NCBI GenBank assembly: GCA_021780935.1
Contig: JAJXXT010000130.1
Coordinates: forward strand, 31,294-95,293
Source: Pseudomonadota bacterium
GTDB lineage: Bacteria; Pseudomonadota; Alphaproteobacteria; Acetobacterales; Acetobacteraceae
DNA length: 64,000 nt
Reading direction: 5' to 3'
Position 1 is the first letter of the stretch, and every line of letters starts with the position of its first letter. Both the position numbers and the translations under genes were made by a program. The notes beneath the pieces were generated by a model. The model saw nothing but the letters and a program-made list of their open reading frames with translations. It had not been told where the DNA came from and did no database searches. Below are positions 18,734 to 26,949 of this stretch, piece after piece.

Positions 18734-20047
18734 TCAGCCGCCTTTCAGGATTCGGTTTACCTGCCGGTTCAGATCGGCCATCACCGGCGCCACTTCCTGT
18801 CCGCCCTGCATCACCTGGTCGCGCGCCGCCACCAGCGCCGCCTCGACGCGCGCGATCGGCACCACGCGCGGGGAGAATTTCGACAGTTTCAGCTCGTCGA
18901 GGAACACGTGCGCCCAGGGATTGGCCCTGTAGGTCGGCGTGTCGATCACGTCCTGGCGCGGCACGAACAGCCCCGCCCCCTCATAAAGCTGCGGCGCGTG
19001 ATCGATATAGGCGCGCGCCATCCGCCAGGCCAGCGCCTGCACGGGTTTGGGCGCCCGCGCATTGGCCATCATGTAGAACGCGTAGGGGTCGAACCCGACA
19101 TTGGCGCTACCCTTCGCCCAGCGCGGCGCGGGATAGACGCCGAAATCGATCTTGGCTTTCTGAACCTGCGGGATTCCCCAGATGCCGTAGGTTCCCTCGG
19201 ACCCGAGCTGACCGTCGAGGAAGGCGATGCGGGACTCGATATATTGCGGCCCGCCGAGCTTCCAGGTGCGCGCCCAGTCGCCGTAATACTGCATCACCTG
19301 ATGCGCCGCCGGCGTGTCGAGATTGGCCTCGTTCCTGGCCTCGTCGACGATGTCCACCCCCAACTGGTGCATCATCGTACTGATCGTGCCATAGAAGATA
19401 TTGGCGTTCTCCCAGTCGAAGTCAAAGCCGCGGCGCGTCGGGTTGCCGGATTTGTCGCGCAGCGTCAGCTTCCCCGCCACCGTCGTCATCGCCTCCCAGG
19501 TGCGGGGAAAATCCTTCGCGGGGTCGAGATGCCCCGCCCGGAAGATGACATTGTTGGTGAAGCAACACCAATTGCTCACCTCGCTCGGCACGCCATAAAG
19601 CGTGCCGCCGAAATCCGCCCCCGCGAAGCCGCTGACATACTGGCTGGTCAGCGCCTTGACGTCGGGATAACCCAGCGCCTTGACATCGATCGGGGCGGCG
19701 ATCCCCGAATGATGCCATTGCGCCATGAAGGTCGAGCTCCAGTTGAAGAAATCCGGCCCGGCGCCGGCGGCGAACGCCGTCAGCAGCTTGGTGGCGTAGT
19801 TCGACGGCGGAAACACCTGGTATTCCACCTTGACGCCGGGATTGTCCTTCTCGAATTCGGCGATGATCGCCTTGTCGATCGGCAGCCGCGGCGGATGCAG
19901 ATGCATCCACATCTTGAGCGTCAGCGGCGCCGCCCTGACATGCGGTGCCGCGAGCCCGGTGCCGACCGCCGCTAGCCCGGCGGCGCCGCGCGCCAGCCCC
20001 CGCCGGGTCACCCCCAGCCGTGTGCCGCCTGTCCTGCGCTGTGCCAT
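18734..20047 (-). CDS. Sugar ABC transporter binding protein (family 1), Tat-exported
   Basis: This family 1 solute-binding protein has about 437 residues. The N-terminus has a twin-arginine signal (VTRRGLARGAAG, then a hydrophobic core and AHVRAA-type cleavage region near residue 35). I chose the ATG at 20047 because GGGAGG lies six bases upstream; the frame also has an upstream start at 20077. The mature part shows the FEKDNPGVKVEYQ segment typical of UgpB/MalE-like proteins. It is the first gene of a leftward sugar-import operon and is divergent from the GntR regulator, with a shared operator between them. Confidence 0.9.
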   Translation of the reverse strand: MAQRRTGGTRLGVTRRGLARGAAGLAAVGTGLAAPHVRAAPLTLKMWMHLHPPRLPIDKAIIAEFEKDNPGVKVEYQVFPPSNYATKLLTAFAAGAGPDFFNWSSTFMAQWHHSGIAAPIDVKALGYPDVKALTSQYVSGFAGADFGGTLYGVPSEVSNWCCFTNNVIFRAGHLDPAKDFPRTWEAMTTVAGKLTLRDKSGNPTRRGFDFDWENANIFYGTISTMMHQLGVDIVDEARNEANLDTPAAHQVMQYYGDWARTWKLGGPQYIESRIAFLDGQLGSEGTYGIWGIPQVQKAKIDFGVYPAPRWAKGSANVGFDPYAFYMMANARAPKPVQALAWRMARAYIDHAPQLYEGAGLFVPRQDVIDTPTYRANPWAHVFLDELKLSKFSPRVVPIARVEAALVAARDQVMQGGQEVAPVMADLNRQVNRILKGG

Positions 20048-20101
20048 TTCCGACCTCCCGCTTTTGATTGTTGCCACCTCGACGTGGCTCCAGGGTTGCG
20101 T

Positions 20102-20135
20102 ATCATATCAAATCAGTCAAGATCATATATGATCT
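20102..20135. promoter_or_regulatory. Putative GntR operator: 16-bp perfect palindrome plus upstream half-site
   Basis: AGATCATATATGATCT at 20120–20135 is a perfect 16-bp palindrome in AT-rich sequence, in sharp contrast with the surrounding GC-rich DNA. The half-site ATCATAT recurs at 20102–20108, exactly 20 bp (two helical turns) before its copy in the palindrome. It lies in the 101-bp gap between the divergent sugar-binding-protein gene and the GntR gene and ends 13 bases before the GntR start, so binding would be expected to control both. Confidence 0.75.
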
Positions 20136-20148
20136 GAACGAGGTCCAC

Positions 20149-20859
20149 GTGCCCCATCCACGCCCGATGCCCCCCAAGCCGGAAGCCGAGCCGAAGGCCG
20201 CGCCGCTCATCGGCTACCGCCGCGTCGCCGACGCGCTGCGCCAGGAGATTCTCGACGGTGTCGTGGCGCCGGGGGGCTGGGTGCGCATGCAGGCGGTCGC
20301 GAACCGTCTCGGCACCAGCGTCCAGCCGGTGCGCGAGGCACTGCAATTGCTGGAAGGCGAGGGCCTGGTCGAGATCCTCCCCAACCGCGGTGCGCGCGTG
20401 CACGGGCTCGATGCCACCCGCCTGCGGCACATCTACGAGGTTCGTGAGGCGCTGGAATCCTTCGCTGCCCGCCGTTTCGCGGAGGATGCACCGCTCGCCG
20501 AGCTGCGCCGCCTCGCCGCGATCCAGGCCCGCCACGATGCGGCCGTCCGCGCCGAGGACGCCGCCGCCGTCGCCGAGACGAACCGGCAATTCCACGCCTG
20601 CATCAACGGCTTCGGCAATAACCCGCTGCTCATCGACCCGGTCACCCGCTACATCGATCTCGGCCGCATGCTGGTACGTCGCTTTCGCCAGGAAGCCGGC
20701 TATCTCCGACGCGTCGTGCGCGAGCACCACGCCATGCTCGCCGCCTTCCGCCGGCGCGACGCCACGCGCGCGGCCGATCTCGGCGCCGCCCATGTGCGCG
20801 TCACGCGGGAGGTGATGCTGGCCAGCCTCGCCGCGATAACAGGGAAAAAAGCAGCATGA
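20149..20859 (+). CDS. GntR-family (FadR/FCD subfamily) transcriptional regulator
   Basis: The regulator has about 236 residues. The N-terminal winged helix-turn-helix spans roughly residues 22–90 (LRQEILDG, then TSVQPVREALQLLEGEGLVE). The C-terminal FCD domain shows the metal-binding histidine pattern of this group (N-R-x-F-H, EHHAM and AAHV). Such proteins bind a sugar-acid ligand and release the operator. I prefer the GTG at 20149 because GAGG sits five bases upstream; ATG 20167 is an alternative, and the far upstream ATG at 20068 would put the palindrome inside the gene. The stop overlaps the next gene's start (ATGA). Confidence 0.9.
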   Translation: MPHPRPMPPKPEAEPKAAPLIGYRRVADALRQEILDGVVAPGGWVRMQAVANRLGTSVQPVREALQLLEGEGLVEILPNRGARVHGLDATRLRHIYEVREALESFAARRFAEDAPLAELRRLAAIQARHDAAVRAEDAAAVAETNRQFHACINGFGNNPLLIDPVTRYIDLGRMLVRRFRQEAGYLRRVVREHHAMLAAFRRRDATRAADLGAAHVRVTREVMLASLAAITGKKAA

Positions 20860-22055
20860 CCGACATGACGATCCGCACCGCCCGCGTCGTGGTCTGCTCG
20901 CCCGGGCGCAATTTCGTCACCCTGGTGGTCGAGACCGTGGGCGGCCTTACCGGCATCGGCGACGCCACGGTGAACGGTCGCGAGGCCACGGTCGTTGCGC
21001 ATCTGCAACGAGAGGTCATTCCGGCCCTCATCGGCCGCGACGCCGGCCGCATCGAGGACATCTGGCAATATCTCTATCGCGGCGCCTACTGGCGCGGCGG
21101 CCCGATTGCGCTTGCCGCCATCGGGGCGGTCGATGTGGCGCTCTGGGATATCAAGGCGAAGGCTGCCGGCATGCCGCTCTACCAGCTTCTCGGCGGCGCC
21201 TCGCGCGAGCGCATGCTCTGCTACCCTCACGCCCGCGGGGGCGACATCGAGGCGCTCGGCGACGACGTTGCCCGCCTGCGCGAGCTCGGCTTCCGCGCCG
21301 TCCGCCTGCACTGCGACATTCCCGGCGAGCCGGCCGGCCACGCCGCGACACCGCCGCAGGGCGCCGCCCGGCCCGTGGAGATCACCCGCGACCCCGACGC
21401 CTATACGCGCTTCACACCCCGCATGCTTGCCGCCATCCGTGCCCGCTTCGGCGAGGAGTTGCACCTCCTGCACGACATCCACAACCGGGTGACGCCGATC
21501 CAGGCCGCCCGTATCGCCAAGGAAACGGAACCGCTCAACCTGTTCTGGCTGGAGGACCCGGTGCCGGCGGAAAATCCTGAGGTGCTGCGCCTCATCCGCC
21601 GCGCCAGCACCACGCCGCTCGCGGTCGGCGAGGTGCTGAACTCGATTCATGATGTCCGCGTCATGATCCAGGAACAGCTCATCGACTACATCCGCGTGAC
21701 CCCCGTGCATGCCGGCGGTATCACCCAGGTGCGGCGCATCGCCGACCTCGCTTCCCTTTATCAGATCCGCACCGCCTTCCACGGCGCGCCCGACATGTCC
21801 CCCGTCAATTTCGGCGCCGCCCTCCATCTCGGCCGCGCCCTGCCCAATTTCGGCATCCAGGAATATGCCGGCCACGCGGCCCAGGCGGCCGAAGTCTTCC
21901 ACGCCGCCTGGCAATGCGCCGACGGTCACATGACGACTGGTGAGGCGCCCGGCCACGGGGTTACGCTCGACGAGGCGGCGGCCAGCCGCTTCCCCTACGA
22001 GCCATCCTTCCTGCCGGTGGTCCGCCTGCCCGACGGCGCCATCTGGAACTACTGA
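20856..22055 (+). CDS. ManD-like acid-sugar dehydratase (enolase superfamily)
   Basis: This 399-residue enzyme resembles D-mannonate dehydratase of the enolase superfamily (the group often annotated RspA). Metal ligands are Asp207, Glu233 and Glu259, His209 follows the first ligand, and His309 lies in the FHGAPD loop with FGIQEY near residue 336. It would dehydrate an aldonate to a 2-keto-3-deoxy sugar acid. In this family a proline or alanine after HG in the loop separates less and more active members as I recall; this one has alanine. It overlaps the GntR stop by four bases, so the regulator and enzyme are co-translated. Confidence 0.85.
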   Translation: MTDMTIRTARVVVCSPGRNFVTLVVETVGGLTGIGDATVNGREATVVAHLQREVIPALIGRDAGRIEDIWQYLYRGAYWRGGPIALAAIGAVDVALWDIKAKAAGMPLYQLLGGASRERMLCYPHARGGDIEALGDDVARLRELGFRAVRLHCDIPGEPAGHAATPPQGAARPVEITRDPDAYTRFTPRMLAAIRARFGEELHLLHDIHNRVTPIQAARIAKETEPLNLFWLEDPVPAENPEVLRLIRRASTTPLAVGEVLNSIHDVRVMIQEQLIDYIRVTPVHAGGITQVRRIADLASLYQIRTAFHGAPDMSPVNFGAALHLGRALPNFGIQEYAGHAAQAAEVFHAAWQCADGHMTTGEAPGHGVTLDEAAASRFPYEPSFLPVVRLPDGAIWNY

Positions 22056-22077
22056 GATATGTAATGAAAGCAAAACG

Positions 22078-22887
22078 ATGAAACTGCTCATCACCGGTGC
22101 CGCGGGCGCGCTTGCCCGCCGCCTGCGCCCGCATTTCTTGGCGCTCGGCCACGATCTCGTCCTGCTCGACCGCGACGGCGCCGACCCCGCGATCCTCGCC
22201 GCCGATCTCGCGCAATGGGGCGAGTGGCGCCGGCACTTCGCGGGCGTCGATACCGTCATCCACCTCGCCGGTGACCCTCGGCCCGGCGCCTCCTGGTCCT
22301 CCGTTCAGGTCAGCAACATCGACGCCACGCTCAACGTCTTCGGCGCCGCCGCGCAGGGCGGTGCGAAACGCCTCGTCTTCGCCAGCTCCAACTGGGTGCT
22401 CGCCGGGCAGCGTTTCGAAACAGCAACGCTCGACGCGGCAACCGAGCCCTATCCCGTCAACCCCTATGGCGCCGCCAAGCTGTTCGGCGAGCGGCTCGGG
22501 CGCGCCTGGGCCGACATCCACGCCATCTCCACCATCGCGCTGCGCATCGGCTATTGCCAGCGCGACCACGACAACCAGCCGGGCACGCATATGGGCTGGG
22601 GAGTGTGGGGTCAGCGCATGTGGCTGTCGGACCGCGATCTCTGCCAGGGTTTCGAAAAAGCCGTGCTGGCGCCGGCCAGCCTGCGCTTCGGCGTGTTCAA
22701 CCTGGTGTCGGACAACGCCGGCATGCGCTGGCGCCTCGACGATGCGGCCGACGCCCTCGGCTACGCCCCCGCCGACCGCTCCACGCCCCAGGAAACCCCG
22801 GCGATGGCCGAGGAGACCGATGCCGCGCTGCGCGCCCGCCGCCTGGTGGAGGCCACCGAAACCCTCGTGCAGCGCCGCCGCTGGTAG
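22078..22887 (+). CDS. NAD-dependent epimerase/dehydratase, uronate dehydrogenase-like
   Basis: This 269-residue Rossmann protein has G7-A-A-G10 at the start, the FASSNW serine motif at 101–106 and the catalytic pair Tyr130/Lys134 in NPYGAAK. Length and the SSN motif fit uronate dehydrogenase, which oxidises glucuronate or galacturonate to the aldarolactone. The ATG at 22078 begins directly with the nucleotide-binding motif. The neighbouring SMP-30 lactonase (convergent, six bases away) would open that lactone, and the sugar ABC importer could bring in the uronate. The substrate remains inference. Confidence 0.82.
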   Translation: MKLLITGAAGALARRLRPHFLALGHDLVLLDRDGADPAILAADLAQWGEWRRHFAGVDTVIHLAGDPRPGASWSSVQVSNIDATLNVFGAAAQGGAKRLVFASSNWVLAGQRFETATLDAATEPYPVNPYGAAKLFGERLGRAWADIHAISTIALRIGYCQRDHDNQPGTHMGWGVWGQRMWLSDRDLCQGFEKAVLAPASLRFGVFNLVSDNAGMRWRLDDAADALGYAPADRSTPQETPAMAEETDAALRARRLVEATETLVQRRRW

Positions 22888-22893
22888 CCGGCG

Positions 22894-23769
22894 TCAGTCC
22901 GCGAAACGGCTGATCGCCACCCCCATCGCCGGGGCGGCCAGCCGGAACAGCCCGCCGGCATGCGCCTCCTCGGTGTCGTCGCGGCGCAGACTGGTCACAT
23001 ACATCGTCTCGCCGGCAAAACAGACCATGGTCGGCGTGGACACCGGCACCGCGATCCGCCTTCGCACCAGTCCATCCGCGCCGATCGCGTTGATGCACCC
23101 CGCCGTCACGCCGGCCGACCAGTACGTGCCGAGCGTGTCCATCGCCGCGCCATCCGGCTGCCCATCGGCCGCCGTGAGCGTCGCAAACAGGCGCCGCTCG
23201 CCGATCGCCCCGCTCGCCGGGTCGAACTGCCAGGCATCGATGCGGCCCGTCGGCGTGTCCGCGTGATACATGGTTCGCCCGTCCGCCGACCACGCCAGCC
23301 CGTTCGAGGTGCCATAGCCGCCGGATTTGCGCTCCACCACGCCGTCTGGCCGCACCCGGTAGAGCGAGCCGATCGGCCGCCGCCGCTTGTCGCGGTCCAT
23401 GCTGCCGACCCAGAAGCACCCGTCCGGCCCCACCTTGCCGTCATTCAACCGGCACTCCGGCGCCTCGTCCACCGGCCCGGCGAAATCCTCGATCGCACCT
23501 GTTTCGAGATCAAAACGTATAAATCGGTTCGACAGCGCCACGATCAGCCGGCCGGAGCGGCACAGCCCGAAGCTCGCGACCAGGTCCGGCAACTGCCAGC
23601 TCCGCCGCGTGCCGTCCGCGACATCGAGCGCATGGATCCGCCCCGCCGGAATATCGCAGAACAGCACCCGTCCGGCCGCCGCATCCCACAGGCACCCCTC
23701 GCCCACGCCGCAGCGTGCGTCCCAGACCAGTGCCACCGCCTCCGCGTCGGTGCCGGGCGCCCCGCTCAT
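22894..23769 (-). CDS. SMP-30/gluconolactonase family lactonase
   Basis: This 291-residue six-bladed propeller of the SMP-30/LRE family would hydrolyse a sugar lactone. Family features are GEGCLWD near residue 18 (metal-binding glutamate), RLNDGKVGPDG near residue 117 (asparagine and aspartate ligands) and SNGLAWSADG near residue 165. The real start is the ATG at 23769; the longer open frame upstream runs antisense through a lipoprotein gene. The ATG overlaps the stop of that lipoprotein gene by four bases. It fits as the second step after the uronate dehydrogenase-like enzyme. Confidence 0.87.
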   Translation of the reverse strand: MSGAPGTDAEAVALVWDARCGVGEGCLWDAAAGRVLFCDIPAGRIHALDVADGTRRSWQLPDLVASFGLCRSGRLIVALSNRFIRFDLETGAIEDFAGPVDEAPECRLNDGKVGPDGCFWVGSMDRDKRRRPIGSLYRVRPDGVVERKSGGYGTSNGLAWSADGRTMYHADTPTGRIDAWQFDPASGAIGERRLFATLTAADGQPDGAAMDTLGTYWSAGVTAGCINAIGADGLVRRRIAVPVSTPTMVCFAGETMYVTSLRRDDTEEAHAGGLFRLAAPAMGVAISRFAD

Positions 23770-24104
23770 GGCGACGTCTTCGGCCGCTGGATCGTGGTTG
23801 TCGCCTCGCCGGTCTGCCCGTTCAGGCACTGCGTCACCAGCCGGTCGCGCGCATGCTGGCCCGCCAGCAATTGCGGCTCGCTGCGCCCGATCGCGCCCGA
23901 GAACGGCGAGCCCACAGCGCTCGCCTCGTCGTTGGACTGCATGGCATCGGCGGGGTGGCGCAGCGCATAGATCTCGTCCGCCCGTGCCTCGCACGCGCTC
24001 ACCTGCCCGGCACTCGCGCCACTGCGCGGCCCGTTCATCATCGCGGCACAGCCGCCAAGCACCAGTGGCGACAGCAACAGCGGCAGGAAAGCAAGGTGTT
24101 TCAT
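23766..24104 (-). CDS. Small predicted lipoprotein
   Basis: This 112-residue protein has a type II signal peptide: MKH, a Leu/Pro-rich hydrophobic core and the lipobox LGGC with the lipidated Cys19. The mature part has no recognised domain. It contains two further cysteines (C-E-A-R near residue 38 and T-Q-C near residue 94) that could form a disulfide, and ends in a polar tail. The gene sits inside a much longer spurious open frame and is easily missed. Its stop overlaps the lactonase start (TCAT on the plus strand), so the two are co-translated, and it lies 98 bases downstream of the iron-type ABC operon. Confidence 0.7.
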   Translation of the reverse strand: MKHLAFLPLLLSPLVLGGCAAMMNGPRSGASAGQVSACEARADEIYALRHPADAMQSNDEASAVGSPFSGAIGRSEPQLLAGQHARDRLVTQCLNGQTGEATTTIQRPKTSP

Positions 24105-24202
24105 CCCCCCACCATGCCGCGCCGCGACCCCGATGACCAGCCGCCGTGTGGGTAACGAAGCCGCGGTCGCCGCGAACGAAGCCGCGCCAGCGCGCGACCG
24201 CG

Positions 24203-25309
24203 CTATGCCGGGATGACCCAGGGCCGCTCCAGCACAACGCGCATCACGCCCTCGCGCGGCGCATCCTCGGCCACGTCCATCAGCACCTCCGCCCCACCCG
24301 CCTCCTCGCCGCCACCGAGCACCAGCCGCAGCTCCCACCCGCCGCCGCGATACCGCGCCCCGATCACCCGAGCCGAGAACCCATCCGCTTCCTCGCGCAC
24401 CGCCTCCGGCCGGATCAGCGCCCGCGCCGGCCCCGGTTGCGTTCCCTCCGCCATCCGCGCCGCCATCCGCCGTCCGCCGATCTCCACCTCTCCCGCCCGC
24501 GTCACCACGGCGCCCAGCACCGCCCCCCGCCCGACAAACGTCGCGACGAACGCGTCCGCGGGCTCGCGATACAGCGTCGCGGGGTCCGCCACCTGGCGCA
24601 GCCGGCCGCCCTCGATCACGCCGATGCGGTCGGCGATGGTCATCGCCTCCATCTGGTCGTGCGTGACGTAGATCATCGCCGCCCCGACACGCGCCCGCAG
24701 GGCGGCGATCTTGCCCAGCATCGCCCCCTTCAGATGCGGGTCGAGATTGGCCAGCGGCTCGTCGAGCAGCACCAGCCGCGGATCCGCCACCAGCGCGCGG
24801 GCCAGCGCCACGCGCTGCCGCTGCCCGCCGGAGAGCGAGGCAACGTCGCGCTCGCCGAATCCCGCCATCCCGACCATGCCCAGCGCCGCCTGCGCCCGCT
24901 CGCGCGCCGGCGCCCACGCCACCCCCGCCCGGTCCAGCGGGTAGCGCACGTTGCGCGCCGCATCGAGATGCGGCCACAGCGCGAAGTTCTGAAACACGAA
25001 CCCGAAATGCCGTCGTTCCGGCGCGACGAAACGCTGCCCGTCGTCGAGCACCGCGCCGGCGAACGCGATCCGCCCCCGATCCACCCGCTCGAACCCCGCC
25101 ACCAGCCGCAACAGCGTGGATTTGCCGGAGCCGGACGGCCCGAGCAGCGCCAGCGCCTCGCCGGGCGCCACCGCAAGCGACACATCGGCCAGGACCGTGG
25201 TCGCCCCGAACGCCTTGCCCACCGCCTCGACCGTCAACCCCTCCCTCACGGCCCGCGGCTCGGTCACGCCAGCCCCCCTCACGCCAGCCCCCCTCACGCC
25301 TGCCCCCAT
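24203..25309 (-). CDS. ABC transporter ATP-binding protein, FbpC/Fe(III) type
   Basis: This ATPase has about 368 residues. It shows Walker A GPSGSGKST, signature LSGGQRQR, Walker B LVLLDEPLANLD, the THDQMEA switch and a C-terminal TOBE-like regulatory domain. I use the ATG at 25309 because it shares one base with the FbpB-type permease stop (TGATG); a TTG at 25321 is also in frame. Its first ~15 residues are encoded by a 15-bp tandem repeat and read as GAGVR repeats, unlike the family. It is the third gene of the leftward importer operon. Confidence 0.9.
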   Translation of the reverse strand: MGAGVRGAGVRGAGVTEPRAVREGLTVEAVGKAFGATTVLADVSLAVAPGEALALLGPSGSGKSTLLRLVAGFERVDRGRIAFAGAVLDDGQRFVAPERRHFGFVFQNFALWPHLDAARNVRYPLDRAGVAWAPARERAQAALGMVGMAGFGERDVASLSGGQRQRVALARALVADPRLVLLDEPLANLDPHLKGAMLGKIAALRARVGAAMIYVTHDQMEAMTIADRIGVIEGGRLRQVADPATLYREPADAFVATFVGRGAVLGAVVTRAGEVEIGGRRMAARMAEGTQPGPARALIRPEAVREEADGFSARVIGARYRGGGWELRLVLGGGEEAGGAEVLMDVAEDAPREGVMRVVLERPWVIPA

Positions 25310-25323
25310 CACGCCTGCCAAGG
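25264..25323. repeat. 15-bp tandem repeat (three units plus partial) at a permease/ATPase junction
   Basis: Units TCACGCCAGCCCCCC occupy 25264–25278 and 25279–25293, with a diverged copy at 25294–25308 and a partial fourth copy to 25323. The period keeps the reading frame, adding five residues per unit to the ATPase N-terminus. Confidence 0.85.
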
Positions 25324-26928
25324 CAACAGCCGCCGCCCGCGCAGCGCCGCCCCCGCCGCCAGCATCAGCGCCACCGTCGCGACCACGGCGACCACGGAAA
25401 GAGCGGCCGCCCGCGTTGCCTCCCCGGCCTGTTCGAGGTTGAAAACCCCCACCCCCAGCGTCTCATGCCCCGCCGACCACAGCAGCGCGGAGACCGTCAG
25501 CTCGTTGAACGCCGCCAGAAACACCAGCGTCACCGCGGAGACCGAAGCCGGCAGCGCCAGCGGCAGGATCACGGTGAGAAACCGGGGCAGGGGGGCCGCG
25601 CCGGCGCTCGCCGCCGCCTCCTCCAGCGCCGGGTCCAGCGTCGCCATCGCCGCCGCCAGCGGCCGCCGCGCCAGGGCGGCAAACCGCGCGAGATAGGCCG
25701 CAAGAATGATCCCGAGCGTGTTGTACAGCGCGATCCCCGCCACCGGCCGCAGATAGACCAGGATGCACCCGATCGCGAGCACCAGTCCCGGAACGACATA
25801 GGGGATTTCGAGCGCCCCCAGCAGCGCCCGCGCCGCCGGCGCCCGCCGCGCCGCGTGGCACACCGCGACGAGCAGCCCCGCCAGCACCACGCCGGCCGCC
25901 AGCGACAGCAGCAGCGAGTCCAGCAGCGCCCGCCGCGTCGCCCCCGCCGCAAGGACCGAACGGAAATTGCCCAGACCCAGTGTGGCCATCGCCGGTACCA
26001 CCCCCAGCGCCGGCAGCAGCGAGGTCAGCACCAGCGCTGCCAGCGGTGCCGCCAGCAGCAGCGCCAGCAACGCCCAGACCAGCACCGCCAGCGGCAAGCG
26101 CCACGCGCCCAGCCGCAGCTGCACGTGCCGCCCCGCCTGGGTCGCCACCTGGCGCAGCAGCAGCGCCTCCGCCCCCGCCCCAGCCAACGCCAGCAGCGCC
26201 AGCAACAACGCCAGCGACGCCGCCTCACCGATCGCGCCGAGCCCGAACCCGGTGAGTTGCTGGTAGATCAGCGTCGTCAGCATCGGATACCGCCCCGGCA
26301 CCGCGAGCAGCGCCGGAGTGCCGAAATTGCCGATCGCGGCGACAAAGGAGAGCGAAACGCCGCCCAGCAGGCCCGGCCGCGCCAGCCCCAGCACCAGCAG
26401 AATCTGCCGTATCCGTCCGGCGCCCCCGGCCTGTGCCGCCTCCACCAGCTCCGCCGGGATCGCCGCCAGCGAAGCCCGCAGCGCCAGATAGACAATCGGC
26501 GCCTGCTCCACCGCCAGCAGGAACGCCACGCCAAAGGGCCCATACAGCGGCTCGTGCCCCGGCGCCGGCGCCAGCCCCAGCGGCGCCAGCACCGGCGAGG
26601 CGGGCCCGGTCAGCACCAGCCAGGCCTGCGCCGTGATCTGCGGCGGCACGATCAGCAGCAGCAGGAACAGGAACGCGACGCCGCGCCGCGCCGCCAGGTC
26701 GGTCAGTGTCAGCAGCACGGCAAAGAACGTGCCCAACACGCCGGCGAGCACCGTGCTCACCACCCCCATCACCACGCTGTGCGCCAGCGCCGCCAGCGCC
26801 ACCGGGGAGGCGAGGGCGGCCAGCGCCGGCGCCGACAACGTTGCCACGCCGAGACGAAGAAGCGGCGGAAACGCCACCAGCGCCAGCGCCACGCCGCAGA
26901 CCGCCGGCAGCCAGGCCGCTCGCTTCAC
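25309..26928 (-). CDS. Iron(III)-type ABC transporter permease, FbpB
   Basis: This 539-residue fused permease consists of two similar membrane halves of about six segments each. Each half has an EAA-type loop (VEAAQAGGAGRIRQI near residue 165; EEAAASAGAAPLPRF near residue 435). The two-half architecture is typical of FbpB/ThiP/SfuB-like permeases. The start is GTG, 21 bases after the binding-protein gene. Ferric iron is the most common substrate of this type, but phosphonate and thiamine importers share the architecture. Confidence 0.88.
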   Translation of the reverse strand: MKRAAWLPAVCGVALALVAFPPLLRLGVATLSAPALAALASPVALAALAHSVVMGVVSTVLAGVLGTFFAVLLTLTDLAARRGVAFLFLLLLIVPPQITAQAWLVLTGPASPVLAPLGLAPAPGHEPLYGPFGVAFLLAVEQAPIVYLALRASLAAIPAELVEAAQAGGAGRIRQILLVLGLARPGLLGGVSLSFVAAIGNFGTPALLAVPGRYPMLTTLIYQQLTGFGLGAIGEAASLALLLALLALAGAGAEALLLRQVATQAGRHVQLRLGAWRLPLAVLVWALLALLLAAPLAALVLTSLLPALGVVPAMATLGLGNFRSVLAAGATRRALLDSLLLSLAAGVVLAGLLVAVCHAARRAPAARALLGALEIPYVVPGLVLAIGCILVYLRPVAGIALYNTLGIILAAYLARFAALARRPLAAAMATLDPALEEAAASAGAAPLPRFLTVILPLALPASVSAVTLVFLAAFNELTVSALLWSAGHETLGVGVFNLEQAGEATRAAALSVVAVVATVALMLAAGAALRGRRLLPWQA

Positions 26929-26949
26929 GCCCGCGCCGCCCGCTGCCGT

